From a virus: a stretch of DNA of 39,060 nt. The translations under genes were made by a program, and so were the position numbers. Below, in pieces: positions 31,034-38,419 of the stretch. The DNA is taken from IMG/VR virus record IMGVR_UViG_3300002223_000010, positions 9,677 through 48,736 of that record. One strand, given 5' to 3'. The notes beneath the pieces are model-generated. The model saw nothing but the letters and a program-made list of their open reading frames with translations. It searched no databases and was not told the DNA's origin. Within the stretch, counting starts at the first letter, position 1. The number at the start of each line of letters is the position of its first letter.

Positions 31034-31189
31034 CTATCCCTCCTGCCTTTCCGCCATCCGCTTGAACGGCGATCTCCACTTTGGTTTCGTATCCGGCGGG
31101 TCGAATACCGGGCCTATTCTGCTCTCCCATGACTGCCGCTCTAATCCAGGATAGGGCCACTCTTTGAACGGGTTCAAATCGCGTTGCAC
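31034..31189 (-). CDS. Small basic protein (51 aa)
   Basis: GTG at 31189 lies within the end of the lipoprotein gene; GAG is a weak ribosome site. The product MQRDLNPFKEWPYPGLERQS then FDPPDTKPKWRSPFKRMAER is Pro- and Trp-rich. A longer upstream frame is rejected because it is antithetic to the better-supported lipoprotein. Function unknown. Confidence 0.5.
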   Translation of the reverse strand: MQRDLNPFKEWPYPGLERQSWESRIGPVFDPPDTKPKWRSPFKRMAERQEG

Positions 31190-31299
31190 GGCCACTCGGC
31201 CGCAGTCTTCGGGTCTATAAGGCAGTAGAAAGCCAGCGTGCCGCAGCCTTGAAGAGATAGGGATAGGAGGAGGGCGGCGACGGCGCGGGCGATGGTCAT
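31174..31299 (-). CDS. Tiny lipoprotein (41 aa)
   Basis: ATG overlaps the stop of the 73-aa gene (ATGA). MTIARAVAALLLSLSLQGCG is a signal peptide with lipobox LQGC; the rest is TLAFYCLIDPKTAAEWPCNAI with two further cysteines. Small lipoproteins like this are frequent among phage early genes and host toxins, but no function is known here. Confidence 0.6.
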   Translation of the reverse strand: MTIARAVAALLLSLSLQGCGTLAFYCLIDPKTAAEWPCNAI

Positions 31300-31517
31300 G
31301 CGGGCGGCTCCGAATATTCAACGATGGCGCGCCGTGCCGCCTCAAAGATTGCGCGCCTCAAGCATTTGACCACGTGCCCGCCGTGAGCATCTTCAATAAC
31401 GCTGCCGTACCTGAGCATGTCGTGAGCGACAATCATGCCGATATGGTGTGGCGTCGTGGTCAGCGTGCGGCCCCGCTCAATAGAGGCGCTTCCAACTCTT
31501 ATCCAATCGCGTGTCAC
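31296..31517 (-). CDS. Hypothetical protein (73 aa)
   Basis: GTG start with AGGAGAATAGC upstream, overlapping the HNH gene by four bases. The product MTRDWIRVGSASIERGRTLT, then a His-rich middle (TTTPHHIGMIVAHDM) and a helix (KCLRRAIFEAARRAIVEY), is not recognised. Confidence 0.6.
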   Translation of the reverse strand: MTRDWIRVGSASIERGRTLTTTPHHIGMIVAHDMLRYGSVIEDAHGGHVVKCLRRAIFEAARRAIVEYSEPPA

Positions 31518-31858
31518 GCTATTCTCCTAAATGGGCGCGAGGGCCATTTGTGTTTCGGGCCGGTGATGCCAAGATGTCTTTTGCGCTTGTCGGCGGTGCG
31601 CGATTTCTCGTCTACATCGTCGGCAGTCTTCTCGCGGTGTTTGTCTCGGAGAGCAGGCGCGAGGTTGGTTTCTCGATTCTCGCCACCGTTGCAGATCGCG
31701 ATAACATGGTCTGCGTCCCACTTGTCGGCGGGGCCAATTTTGCGCCCGCTGATATGGCAGATGCCGCCGTGCGCCTCGAATACGCGGAGCTTCACGCGCG
31801 GCGGGACTGGCGTGTCTGGAGTCGCGCCAATCCATTCGGGGACGCGGCGCGTGGTCAT
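31514..31858 (-). CDS. HNH-type nuclease (114 aa)
   Basis: KWDADHVIAICNGGENRETNLAP is the beta-beta-alpha HNH core (D-H, N-G-G-E-N, N-L) and KHREKT continues the metal finger helix. Only one Cys is visible before it (GICHISG), so it lacks the zinc knuckles of some HNH proteins. It may cut DNA during replication or packaging, or act as a homing or host-exclusion nuclease. Overlaps both neighbours. Confidence 0.8.
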   Translation of the reverse strand: MTTRRVPEWIGATPDTPVPPRVKLRVFEAHGGICHISGRKIGPADKWDADHVIAICNGGENRETNLAPALRDKHREKTADDVDEKSRTADKRKRHLGITGPKHKWPSRPFRRIA

Positions 31859-32373
31859 GCCGCCTTCCCCGAATTAGCCGCCAGCGTTTCCGGCGTCGTG
31901 CCGATAAGCGCGGCGACGGTATCCATAAGAGCCGTCTTGGAGCGTTGAAATTCCTCTTTGCCCATTGACCGGCGCGATTGGCTCTTGGCTGTGCGCTCGA
32001 TCACAAAGGCGCCGCGCACGATGACAAGGGCAAAGCCATCCCTGGACCGTAAATGGGACGCCACACGCAGCGCCGCTGCATTGGTTCCGCAGTCGATTAT
32101 CGTCTCGTTGTAGAAGCCAGAATCTATCAGCGCTCTTTTGCGTAAATGTTCCGAGGTTGGATATTGGTCAGCGAGGGTTTCCGGTAGGTTCTTCCAGGCT
32201 TCATGCAGCCACGCAAATTCGTGATTGTGCGAATTGATCGACCTCTCTTCCACCACGTCGAGGCGGTAGGCTTCACCATCGACATAGGTACGGCACGCCA
32301 TCGCTTTGCTGCGCGGGACCATGACCATCGCATCCGCATCCCAGATGAATTCTTGAGGCCAGATGTTGGTCAC
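31855..32373 (-). CDS. Hypothetical protein downstream of RecT (172 aa)
   Basis: GTG at 32373 overlaps the RecT stop by one base (TAGTG), with GGAAGG upstream; a longer frame start is not needed. The product has MTNIWPQEFIWDADAMVMVP, INSHNHEFAWLHEAWKNLPE and KRALIDSGFYNETIIDCGTN. Proteins with this HNHEFAWLH segment accompany RecT in related phages, so it may act in recombination or replication, but the activity is unknown. Confidence 0.65.
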   Translation of the reverse strand: MTNIWPQEFIWDADAMVMVPRSKAMACRTYVDGEAYRLDVVEERSINSHNHEFAWLHEAWKNLPETLADQYPTSEHLRKRALIDSGFYNETIIDCGTNAAALRVASHLRSRDGFALVIVRGAFVIERTAKSQSRRSMGKEEFQRSKTALMDTVAALIGTTPETLAANSGKAA

Positions 32374-33266
32374 TAGCCGGAGCCTTCCGCGTTCTCGCTC
32401 ATTTTGCCCCACGCGCCGTTAATCAGCGCGGCTTGAATGTCGTCAAGCTCGCTCCGCTCAAGCGCGCCCATGACCGCATCGGCGACCGTATCGACAACAT
32501 CCTTGCGGGCTTTGCCGTCTTTTGCCGCCGTCAATTCATCTTTCATGCGGTCGAGATAGTCGCCCCAATCGCCGGGCAGAGCGGTTTGTGTTTCTACGGC
32601 TGGCGCAGACTCGCGGCGGCGAGGCGCAGCTCTTGGCTTGGCGGGCGGTGGCGTAAGGATAGTAGGAGCACCCGGCGGGGCAGGCGGCGGCACGAGCGCC
32701 ATTCCGGGGGCGCCATCGTAATGCCCGCGCTCCGCTTCATCGGGCTCCACAATGCCGGCAAACCCGAAGGCATATCGCGCCGCCTGGATTAGAGCCTTGT
32801 GCCGCAACATGCGGCGCGGCCACTGTTTCCACGTTACCGTTTCACGTTTGCACTCGGACATATATTCGGTGGCCGATGTCGGGTGCGTGCGGTCCTTGCG
32901 ATAGATGCGACAGGTGATAGACACGATTTCGCCCGCATCCGTGAGGGCGTCTTGAAATTCAAGCCCGTCGCATTGGGGGTGGGAGTTGACAAGATTTGCC
33001 CACCCGTCAACGGAGACGATGGGCTGAATCCCGCCACCCTGTTTTGGGAAGGCGTAAATTTCCTTCGTAATTGGATTGAGATTATATTCTTTGGCGACGA
33101 GCAGAAACGCCGCGAACTGCTCTTTCGAGCAATCCTTCGGGACGACCGTTGCTCGAAGGGTCTGCTCAAACGCGGCTGGCTCCATGCCGTACCGCATCGC
33201 CATCGCGACGATTACGGATCGGCTCGCTTGCGGCTGTTCGATGGTTGCGATCTGGTTCATTATCAT
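32373..33266 (-). CDS. recT: RecT-family single-strand annealing protein
   Basis: 297 residues. AAFLLVAKEYNLNPITKEIY and FPKQGGGIQPIVSVDGWANL are signature blocks of the RecT/Bet superfamily, followed by ITCRIYRKDRTHPTSATEYM and WPRRMLRHKALIQAARYAFG. It anneals complementary single strands and promotes recombination of phage DNA. The C-terminal third is Pro/Ala-rich linker plus a helical tail likely used for SSB or partner contact. No exonuclease gene is obvious beside it; the next gene upstream may be the partner. Confidence 0.92.
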   Translation of the reverse strand: MIMNQIATIEQPQASRSVIVAMAMRYGMEPAAFEQTLRATVVPKDCSKEQFAAFLLVAKEYNLNPITKEIYAFPKQGGGIQPIVSVDGWANLVNSHPQCDGLEFQDALTDAGEIVSITCRIYRKDRTHPTSATEYMSECKRETVTWKQWPRRMLRHKALIQAARYAFGFAGIVEPDEAERGHYDGAPGMALVPPPAPPGAPTILTPPPAKPRAAPRRRESAPAVETQTALPGDWGDYLDRMKDELTAAKDGKARKDVVDTVADAVMGALERSELDDIQAALINGAWGKMSENAEGSG

Positions 33267-34219
33267 CCCACCTTCTTTTGTTTCTCGACGTTAACGCCAT
33301 TAATATCGTGCCCCGCGTCGATACCGCGCTGCGCGAGCTTCGCGATCAGCGCCACCAGCTCGGGGTGCGTTTTCAGGGATTGATAGGCAGCATCTTGATC
33401 CGTGACGGTGACGACGTTCACAGTCTTGACGCCCGCCGCCCGCCCATAGCCGCCCTTGATTTGCTGCGGCACGGCAGGCGCGGCGATGGGCTCCGGGGCC
33501 GAGGTGGGTGGCGGGGCGGGCTTACCCGCAGCCACGGCGGCGCGCGCGGCTTCCTGCTCCTTGCGGGCAGCCTCTTCCGCAGCCGCCTGTACCTTCTTGG
33601 CGATCTTGTCCTGTTCATTTACCCACGCATCCATCGCCGCCTTAATCGTGTCCGCAGCAGCTTTCGCGGCCTTGACTAGCGGCTGCCATTTCGCGTCGAT
33701 ATTCCTCCCGGCGTCGAGGTGCGGCTTCTTCTCGGCTTCACGCTTCTTGTCAGCATCGCCGCTCAATTCGAGAAGGCGTGAGCGCGTAGCTTGCGCGCGG
33801 GCAAGGTGTTCGGCGTCCTTGATGGCTGCATAGTCCTTGAGGCTCGCGGAAGCAGACTCGATCTGCCCCTTTAGAACCTCCGACTCGTCCACAACGCCGC
33901 TATTGTGACCAGTCGCCGGCACTTCAAGCGATTCCGTCACGGCCCCATCTTCGTCGGGCCACGGTTCCCCGCGCATCTTCGCGTGATACCAGTCCTCCGC
34001 GACAGGGTGCTGGCAAACATAGGTCCATATCTCGGCCGGATCAGCCTGCTTGCCGTCTACGAGCGCAACAATCTTGCCGTCGTGCTCGAAGATCGCGCAC
34101 GCGATGAACGGCCCCGCGCGGCGCGTGCGCTTGCGGTAGAATCCGAGCTGAGGGTCGCCCTCGTGTACGTCGCCGAACGTGCCGGACAGCGCATTTTGCC
34201 AATAGGAATAATCTGCCAT
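33263..34219 (-). CDS. Hypothetical RecT-operon protein with coiled coil (318 aa)
   Basis: ATG at 34219 has AGGAGAG upstream and overlaps a leader mini-ORF stop. The N-terminal part MADYSYWQNALSGTFGDVHE looks globular, then VPATGHNSGVVDESEVLKGQ introduces a long charged coiled coil with many Ala/Glu/Lys (AAEEAARKEQEAARAAVAAG) and a Pro/Ala linker; the C-terminal part contains VNVVTVTDQDAAYQSLKTHP. Proteins of this layout precede recT in several phages. A role as recombination mediator or end-processing partner is possible but unproven. Confidence 0.65.
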   Translation of the reverse strand: MADYSYWQNALSGTFGDVHEGDPQLGFYRKRTRRAGPFIACAIFEHDGKIVALVDGKQADPAEIWTYVCQHPVAEDWYHAKMRGEPWPDEDGAVTESLEVPATGHNSGVVDESEVLKGQIESASASLKDYAAIKDAEHLARAQATRSRLLELSGDADKKREAEKKPHLDAGRNIDAKWQPLVKAAKAAADTIKAAMDAWVNEQDKIAKKVQAAAEEAARKEQEAARAAVAAGKPAPPPTSAPEPIAAPAVPQQIKGGYGRAAGVKTVNVVTVTDQDAAYQSLKTHPELVALIAKLAQRGIDAGHDINGVNVEKQKKVG

Positions 34220-34295
34220 CACGCTCTCCTGTTCTCTGTCTCGACCATCACCCACCCCTCTTTGCTTTCATCGCGATTACGTTCTCCGCCTTCAT
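34219..34295 (-). other. Two coupled mini-ORFs (15 and 9 codons)
   Basis: After the stop of the 204-aa gene, ATG at 34295 begins a 15-residue frame (MKAENVIAMKAKRGG); its stop overlaps ATG at 34248 of a 9-residue frame (MVETENRRA); that stop overlaps the ATG of the 318-aa gene. A GGGTGGGTGATGG motif lies at the junction. They probably pass ribosomes along the message. Confidence 0.4.
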
Positions 34296-34906
34296 GCCGA
34301 CACCTTCGCGGCTTGGATGCGCTCCAAATTCACGAGGTAGTAAATCGCGGATTCGCGCTCTTCGTCAGTGAGCGCGCGCTTGCGGGCGTCTCGTTTTAGT
34401 CCAATGCTGAAGCAAATGGAGCCGTGCCGCGGGCCACACCCGTATTCGCAATCGGCGCGCTGACCGGACCATCGGTCGTAATTCTTCGTGCCGAAGAACT
34501 CATGCTTGAGTCCGCGATAACCAGCGATCCCTGTTGCGAACCATTTGATCGCGTCCTGCCGCGCGCTATTGCGTTCTTCGCCGCCGCGCGAATAATCCGT
34601 GACCGCGAGGATAGTTTCGGCGCGCGCGATGGCTTCAAGGTCAAGCCCCACTTCGGCGCGCAACACCCGCGTCTTTTCTCCTGCGATCAATCCCCGTAGG
34701 CGGACAGTTTCAGTGGCGGATTTCTTTTCGTGCTCAGCAAGATGCTTCGACAGATATTCGATGTTGCGCACGGCCGCGCCTAACCCAACGGCTTTTGAGC
34801 AAAGTCCCGGCTCCACGTCGTGGTGGGCTGTTCCACAATGGATGCACGGATCGCCTAAATGATACATCGCTTGGTCCTTCTCATAATGGATACCGTCGCG
34901 CGTCAT
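34292..34906 (-). CDS. Hypothetical Cys/His-containing protein (204 aa)
   Basis: ATG at 34906 overlaps the preceding stop by four bases. The product starts MTRDGIHYEKDQAMYHLGDP, followed by CIHCGTAHHDVEPGLCSKAV (a C-C-H-H-C set) and a helical middle; the end has CEYGCGPRHGSICFSIGLKR. Two metal-like sites suggest a nucleic-acid-binding role. Family not recognised. Confidence 0.6.
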   Translation of the reverse strand: MTRDGIHYEKDQAMYHLGDPCIHCGTAHHDVEPGLCSKAVGLGAAVRNIEYLSKHLAEHEKKSATETVRLRGLIAGEKTRVLRAEVGLDLEAIARAETILAVTDYSRGGEERNSARQDAIKWFATGIAGYRGLKHEFFGTKNYDRWSGQRADCEYGCGPRHGSICFSIGLKRDARKRALTDEERESAIYYLVNLERIQAAKVSA

Positions 34907-35193
34907 GCCTTCGCCGCCTTCACCTTCATCGGCACCACGTTCTCCGCTGGCTTCGGCGGCTTCATCGGCTTCGGCTCCGCGAGCACGGGCGTGGTGAATT
35001 TGAACTTCACCTTGTTGTCGATGCGCGCCTTTCCGCAGCCGCCGAAGACCTCGAACTCCTGATAGGGGTATTGCTTCTGGAGCCGGTCGATTTCTTTCGC
35101 CGCTTCTTTTTGCGTCATCGGCACAACCTTCGGCCCATGAGGAGGCCAATATCCGCCGCTCTCAAGGCGCATGATGATGAAGGTGGCGGTCAT
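34903..35193 (-). CDS. Hypothetical protein (96 aa)
   Basis: ATG at 35193 overlaps the HNH gene stop. The product MTATFIIMRLESGGYWPPHG then KEAAKEIDRLQKQYPYQEFE resembles small phage proteins with a beta sheet and one helix; the tail is basic and Pro/Lys-rich (PKPMKPPKPAENVVPMKVKA). Function unknown. Confidence 0.65.
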   Translation of the reverse strand: MTATFIIMRLESGGYWPPHGPKVVPMTQKEAAKEIDRLQKQYPYQEFEVFGGCGKARIDNKVKFKFTTPVLAEPKPMKPPKPAENVVPMKVKAAKA

Positions 35194-35498
35194 TCTTGGT
35201 GCTCGTACGCGGCGATCTTTTGAAGGTACAGGATGAAATCTGCCTCCAGCATCGAGCCCTTCATTCTGTTGCAAAGCGCGCAACTGCCGACGAGGTTCTT
35301 CCGCGAGTGATTTCCGCCGCGTGACAAGGGGGTCCGGTGTTCAAGCGTGACGCTGTTCAGCTTCTCACGCGATTTGACCATGCGCCGCTTGCAGTACGCG
35401 CATTTGCCACGCTGGGCTTTGAAGAATTCGTTACGCCGCCGCTTCGCGTTTGAGTGCGAGCGATGACCGGTCGGGACGCGCTTCAGAAATGGCGTCAT
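35190..35498 (-). CDS. HNH endonuclease (102 aa)
   Basis: ATG at 35498 is favoured over the far upstream start because that extension is Arg-rich and runs over another gene. AQRGKCAYCKRRMVKSREK is a zinc knuckle, LEHRTPLSRGGNHSRKNLVG is the HNH core and SCALCNRMKGSM is the second CxxC knuckle, the standard free-standing HNH layout. It could process DNA at packaging or recombination. It overlaps the small membrane gene upstream. Confidence 0.85.
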   Translation of the reverse strand: MTPFLKRVPTGHRSHSNAKRRRNEFFKAQRGKCAYCKRRMVKSREKLNSVTLEHRTPLSRGGNHSRKNLVGSCALCNRMKGSMLEADFILYLQKIAAYEHQE

Positions 35499-35647
35499 CG
35501 CTTCACCCCTTCCGCATCTACCGTCCCAAACACCTGCCTCAAAATCCTGTTCTCGCTCTCGACGTAGACCCATCCCGCGAGCGCGCCGATGCTCAGCGCC
35601 CACATGGCGCAGACCAGGAGCACGCGGCCGGTTTCGGAGAGCGTCAT
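35495..35647 (-). CDS. Small membrane protein (50 aa)
   Basis: MTLSETGRVLLVCAMWALSI then GALAGWVYVESENRILRQVF gives one membrane helix with a soluble C-terminus. ATG at 35647 has no perfect ribosome site, but the stop overlaps the HNH start (ATGA) and the reading is plainly protein-like. Function unknown. Confidence 0.6.
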   Translation of the reverse strand: MTLSETGRVLLVCAMWALSIGALAGWVYVESENRILRQVFGTVDAEGVKR

Positions 35648-35698
35648 CGGGGCGGCGTCCTAAGTCGCGAGCGCGAGAGTGCATGTTGTCGAAGGTGG

Positions 35699-35992
35699 TC
35701 ATGACGATGGGCCGTGCGTGGCTTCGATTTCGTTTTGGTCAAGTGGCGGCTCTTTGCCGCTTCCGCCGCAATTGGGGCAAGGCTCTATCTCTTGAGCAGG
35801 GGCCGGATTACCGCAGCACTCGCCGCTACTGGTCGCCATACCGCAGCAGACTGGCACGATTATCACCTGGCCGCATTCACCTCGGCAGCACGTACAAATT
35901 CCGTCCTCGCACGCCTGACAATACGGGATAGGGCCGCGATTTGTTTTCATAAAGTCCAAGCCGTGGAAAAGGCAGAAATCGTCGCTCGCCAC
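35699..35992 (-). CDS. Cys-rich zinc-finger-like protein (97 aa)
   Basis: GTG at 35992 follows GGAGGTGGGTA. After MASDDFCLFHGLDFMKTNRG (GTG read as Met) come CQACEDGICTCCRGECG, CCGMATSSGECCG and CPNCGGSG: thirteen cysteines, mostly in CxxC pairs. It probably binds two or three zinc ions, perhaps as a nucleic-acid or adaptor protein. Its stop overlaps ATG at 35702 of an Arg-rich frame that is not favoured. Confidence 0.65.
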   Translation of the reverse strand: MASDDFCLFHGLDFMKTNRGPIPYCQACEDGICTCCRGECGQVIIVPVCCGMATSSGECCGNPAPAQEIEPCPNCGGSGKEPPLDQNEIEATHGPSS

Positions 35993-36054
35993 TACCCACC
36001 TCCCATCATCGAAGCCATCCCGTAGCGCCATAAGTAGAAGCTGGAGCGGGTCAT
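35992..36054 (-). other. Coupling mini-ORF (20 codons)
   Basis: ATG overlaps the stop of the 66-aa gene and the stop TAG shares its last G with the GTG of the Cys-rich gene. Peptide MTRSSFYLWRYGMASMMGGG. It contains the GGAGG site of the next gene, so it probably serves to keep ribosomes on the message. Confidence 0.35.
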
Positions 36055-36251
36055 GGTGTTGCCTTGTCAGGAGGAAAGAGGCGCTCTTTGAGGCGTTTAA
36101 CTTTCGAGCGCGATAATTGCGCCGCAAACACCACAATGTCGTTTTGAGAGCGAGAATCGGCATACTGCGACACCTCTTTGATGCAGAAGTCGAAGCATCG
36201 CAGCAATGTGTCGCACTCATCTTCCGAGAAAGACCATCTATGTTCAGCCAT
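36051..36251 (-). CDS. Small helical protein (66 aa)
   Basis: ATG at 36251 after GGAGGTGGGTG. The product MAEHRWSFSEDECDTLLRCF then DFCIKEVSQYADSRSQNDIV and a basic end is helical and soluble. No family is known. Same leader motif as the Cys-rich gene. Confidence 0.65.
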   Translation of the reverse strand: MAEHRWSFSEDECDTLLRCFDFCIKEVSQYADSRSQNDIVVFAAQLSRSKVKRLKERLFPPDKATP

Positions 36252-36433
36252 CACCCACCTCCCACAATCAAAGCCAGCCCATAGGCGAACGCAAAGCCGA
36301 GAATGATCGCTGCGAATCCCCACGCGACGTAGCGCCAATCGTTGACCGGCCCGCGCGATTCCGGCTCCGGTAATTCCGTCTCATGCAGGCGATGATCGCG
36401 GATGTAGCGGATGCGGTCGGACACGTCGTACAT
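36251..36433 (-). CDS. Small membrane protein (60 aa)
   Basis: ATG at 36433 with GGAGGTGCGTG upstream. A polar N-terminus (MYDVSDRIRYIRDHRLHETE) is followed by a membrane helix (YVAWGFAAIILGFAFAYGLA). Likely an inner-membrane protein of the early operon; function unknown. Shares one base with the next gene's start. Confidence 0.65.
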   Translation of the reverse strand: MYDVSDRIRYIRDHRLHETELPEPESRGPVNDWRYVAWGFAAIILGFAFAYGLALIVGGG

Positions 36434-37224
36434 CACGCACCTCCACGGTTGAGAGCGGCGCGGGCAACAGCGCCATCATCGACAAGCACTGGCGTTTTCT
36501 CCCAGTCGAGGCGGTGCCCGCAATCGCCGTTAAACTTTAGAGCGCTGCAATAGTTTTCCGGCTTGGCGTAGAAATTCAGCGCCGCTTCAAGCGCTTCCTC
36601 GCGCGCGCGGAGGGAGATGATTTCACGCTCCAATGCAGCAAGCTCGTCCCTCGTCTCTTCCGCTGGCGGGCGATGGGAGAGGGCGGATTCTCGAATATCG
36701 TGGAAATGGTCTGACAGCGAAGACTTGATCCCCGCTCGATTGCCTGGGCCGACCATCATTCCGTCAAGCTGCGATTGCATTAGTTTTTCGGCGCGCTCGT
36801 CCAGATCATCAACGTCCAATGAGTTTATAAATCTGTGAAGTCTGTTAGCGCTCTCGCTCATGGGCAAACCCTCGGCAAGCCGAGCTTCCAAATGCAAGAT
36901 ATGCACCTTCAACGCCTCCACCGCCCCCGCGACGGGTTGCGGCGCGCCAGGATTTAGAATGTGAGCCAGTGCGGCATTCATTTGCTCGCGCGTGTGGGCG
37001 CTGACGAAAATCGACGGTTCGTCCTCGCTGGTAGCAAACCACAACGAGCCTTCCTGGCGTATCGTGATTGTCTGCGTCGCCACGTGTTGCGGCGAGACAA
37101 GCCCCCGCTCTTGGGCGGCGGTGAGGATGGCGCGGACAATGCTTCTCCGCATGGATAAGTCTTCATGCCAAACCGCATCATCCGCAATCGCTTCCACGTC
37201 TTCGTCTGTGATGGTGGCGTGCAT
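36433..37224 (-). CDS. Hypothetical protein with DUF1902-like motif and coiled coil (263 aa)
   Basis: AGGAGC precedes ATG at 37224. After a helical start (DDAVWHEDLSMRRSIVRAIL) comes TITIRQEGSLWFATSEDEPS and IFVSAHTREQMNAALAHIL, a beta-hairpin-helix like the DUF1902/HicB-type fold. The second half is a long coiled coil (DELAALEREIISLRAREEAL) ending with a Cys-containing tail. It may bind DNA or a partner protein; a regulatory role is only a guess. Confidence 0.6.
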   Translation of the reverse strand: MHATITDEDVEAIADDAVWHEDLSMRRSIVRAILTAAQERGLVSPQHVATQTITIRQEGSLWFATSEDEPSIFVSAHTREQMNAALAHILNPGAPQPVAGAVEALKVHILHLEARLAEGLPMSESANRLHRFINSLDVDDLDERAEKLMQSQLDGMMVGPGNRAGIKSSLSDHFHDIRESALSHRPPAEETRDELAALEREIISLRAREEALEAALNFYAKPENYCSALKFNGDCGHRLDWEKTPVLVDDGAVARAALNRGGA

Positions 37225-37228
37225 GGCG

Positions 37229-37375
37229 TTAGCTCCTGCTCAATACGATCAGGAAAGCGAGTGTGCCTAACCCGAATAAGACGGCAAAAAACGTGCGGCG
37301 TGCCCAAATTTTCGCTTCTGTCGCTTGCTGAAGCAGGCCGATAACCTTTAGGGCGTCGTATTTGCTCCAATCCAT
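37229..37375 (-). CDS. Small membrane protein (48 aa)
   Basis: MDWSKYDALKVIGLLQQATE is a short amphipathic helix, then AKIWARRTFFAVLFGLGTLA and FLIVLSRS form one membrane helix. It lies four bases before the 263-aa gene, whose AGGAGC site is inside its end. Function unknown. Confidence 0.6.
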   Translation of the reverse strand: MDWSKYDALKVIGLLQQATEAKIWARRTFFAVLFGLGTLAFLIVLSRS

Positions 37376-37714
37376 CTACCCCTCCTTGCCTTCGAGCGCG
37401 GCGAGGGCGCGGATAAGTCTCGCCCGCGAATCTTCTAAAGCAGCATTGCGTTCCGCACGTGATGCGCCGCTGATCTTCTGGTTTTGCCAGAGCGCAACAT
37501 GATCTTTCGCCGTCTCGACCGCTTCCCCCATCGCCTTTGCGCGGGCATCGTCTTGCGCCGGGGTGGACGAAAGGGCTTCGAGGCGGTCGGCGGCTTTGTT
37601 TGCGAGTGCCGCTCCAATCGAAAGGTCTTGGCCACCATCCAGGCGTTGCCATGCGCGGCCTTCTTTTATCAAAGCGTTTTCGCGCAAATTCGCAATCAGT
37701 TCCGCGTCCGTCAT
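37376..37714 (-). CDS. Hypothetical helical protein (112 aa)
   Basis: ATG at 37714 overlaps the stop of the upstream gene. The product MTDAELIANLRENALIKEGR, then NKAADRLEALSS and a long helix (RAERNAALEDSRARLIRALA) is common in phages, where proteins with 'LIxxLRE...AADxLE' are plentiful; function not known. GGAGGGG at its end is the ribosome site of the next small gene. Confidence 0.7.
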   Translation of the reverse strand: MTDAELIANLRENALIKEGRAWQRLDGGQDLSIGAALANKAADRLEALSSTPAQDDARAKAMGEAVETAKDHVALWQNQKISGASRAERNAALEDSRARLIRALAALEGKEG

Positions 37715-38034
37715 GGCTCTTTCCAATTCCGAACCCACGCCATCGCATCGCATAGCCGCTCGAACGTCTCATAATACCGGGAGACAGATTTCGTTTCGGG
37801 ATAGACGTGCGCGAAGAAACAGCCTTCCTCATCGCTCCACTCGACATCGCCCACCAGCTTTCCGTCGCGGTGGAATTGCATGGGCGTCCAGATTTCAAGA
37901 GGCTGGGAGGCGGCGAGCGCCGCGACGCCCATCATCCATTCGTGATAGACGCGGGCCTGTTCCCTCGCCTCATCGGGCGTTCGTGTTGATTGCGCAGCAT
38001 CAGCAACCGGCGGGGATACGAGCGGCTTATTCAT
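37711..38034 (-). CDS. Hypothetical protein (107 aa)
   Basis: After MNKPLVSPPVADAAQSTRTP comes a helix (EAREQARVYHEWMMGVAALA) and a beta region (GDVEWSDEEGCFFAHVYPET). No recognised family; soluble. It overlaps both neighbours in the operon. Confidence 0.65.
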   Translation of the reverse strand: MNKPLVSPPVADAAQSTRTPDEAREQARVYHEWMMGVAALAASQPLEIWTPMQFHRDGKLVGDVEWSDEEGCFFAHVYPETKSVSRYYETFERLCDAMAWVRNWKEP

Positions 38035-38419
38035 GGGCGGGCTCCTGGGATGGATTCGGCTCGTAACGCTTCGTTTCCCAGTTCCAAAAACGATCAGACG
38101 TAACGGGCTCTTTGGCCTCCCCCAAAATTACACGCACATCCACTACGTCACCGTCTTTCAATTCGTCAAAATGTTCGGTGATGAAGTTGTGCGCGTTGCC
38201 CATCGTGCGCCGACCGAAACCAAGATCGACCCAAGCATACGGATCGACTGTCGCCTTTTGATTATCAAGGTGCATGAGCACAATGCCGCTTCCGTCCTTC
38301 GGATACCCGCATCGCCCGTGAACGTAATAGCCCTGCACGCCGTTCTCAGCGAGCATCCGCATCGCGAGCACCGGGATGTGCGTTCCTTCGTCTCTAACCT
38401 CAAGAATTTTGAACTGCAT
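38027..38419 (-). CDS. Hypothetical protein (130 aa)
   Basis: MQFKILEVRDEGTHIPVLAM, then GYYVHGRCGYPKDGSGIVLM and RTMGNAHNFITEHFDELKDG suggest a compact alpha/beta fold with a conserved HGRCG-like loop. It is found in this kind of phage early operon, but its activity is not known. ATG overlaps the partial gene's stop. Confidence 0.65.
   Translation of the reverse strand: MQFKILEVRDEGTHIPVLAMRMLAENGVQGYYVHGRCGYPKDGSGIVLMHLDNQKATVDPYAWVDLGFGRRTMGNAHNFITEHFDELKDGDVVDVRVILGEAKEPVTSDRFWNWETKRYEPNPSQEPAHE

Noticed and set aside
35498-35702. N-terminal extension of the HNH protein to 35702
   Set aside because: The extension is Arg-rich and overlaps a clear small membrane protein; the HNH family starts near 35498.
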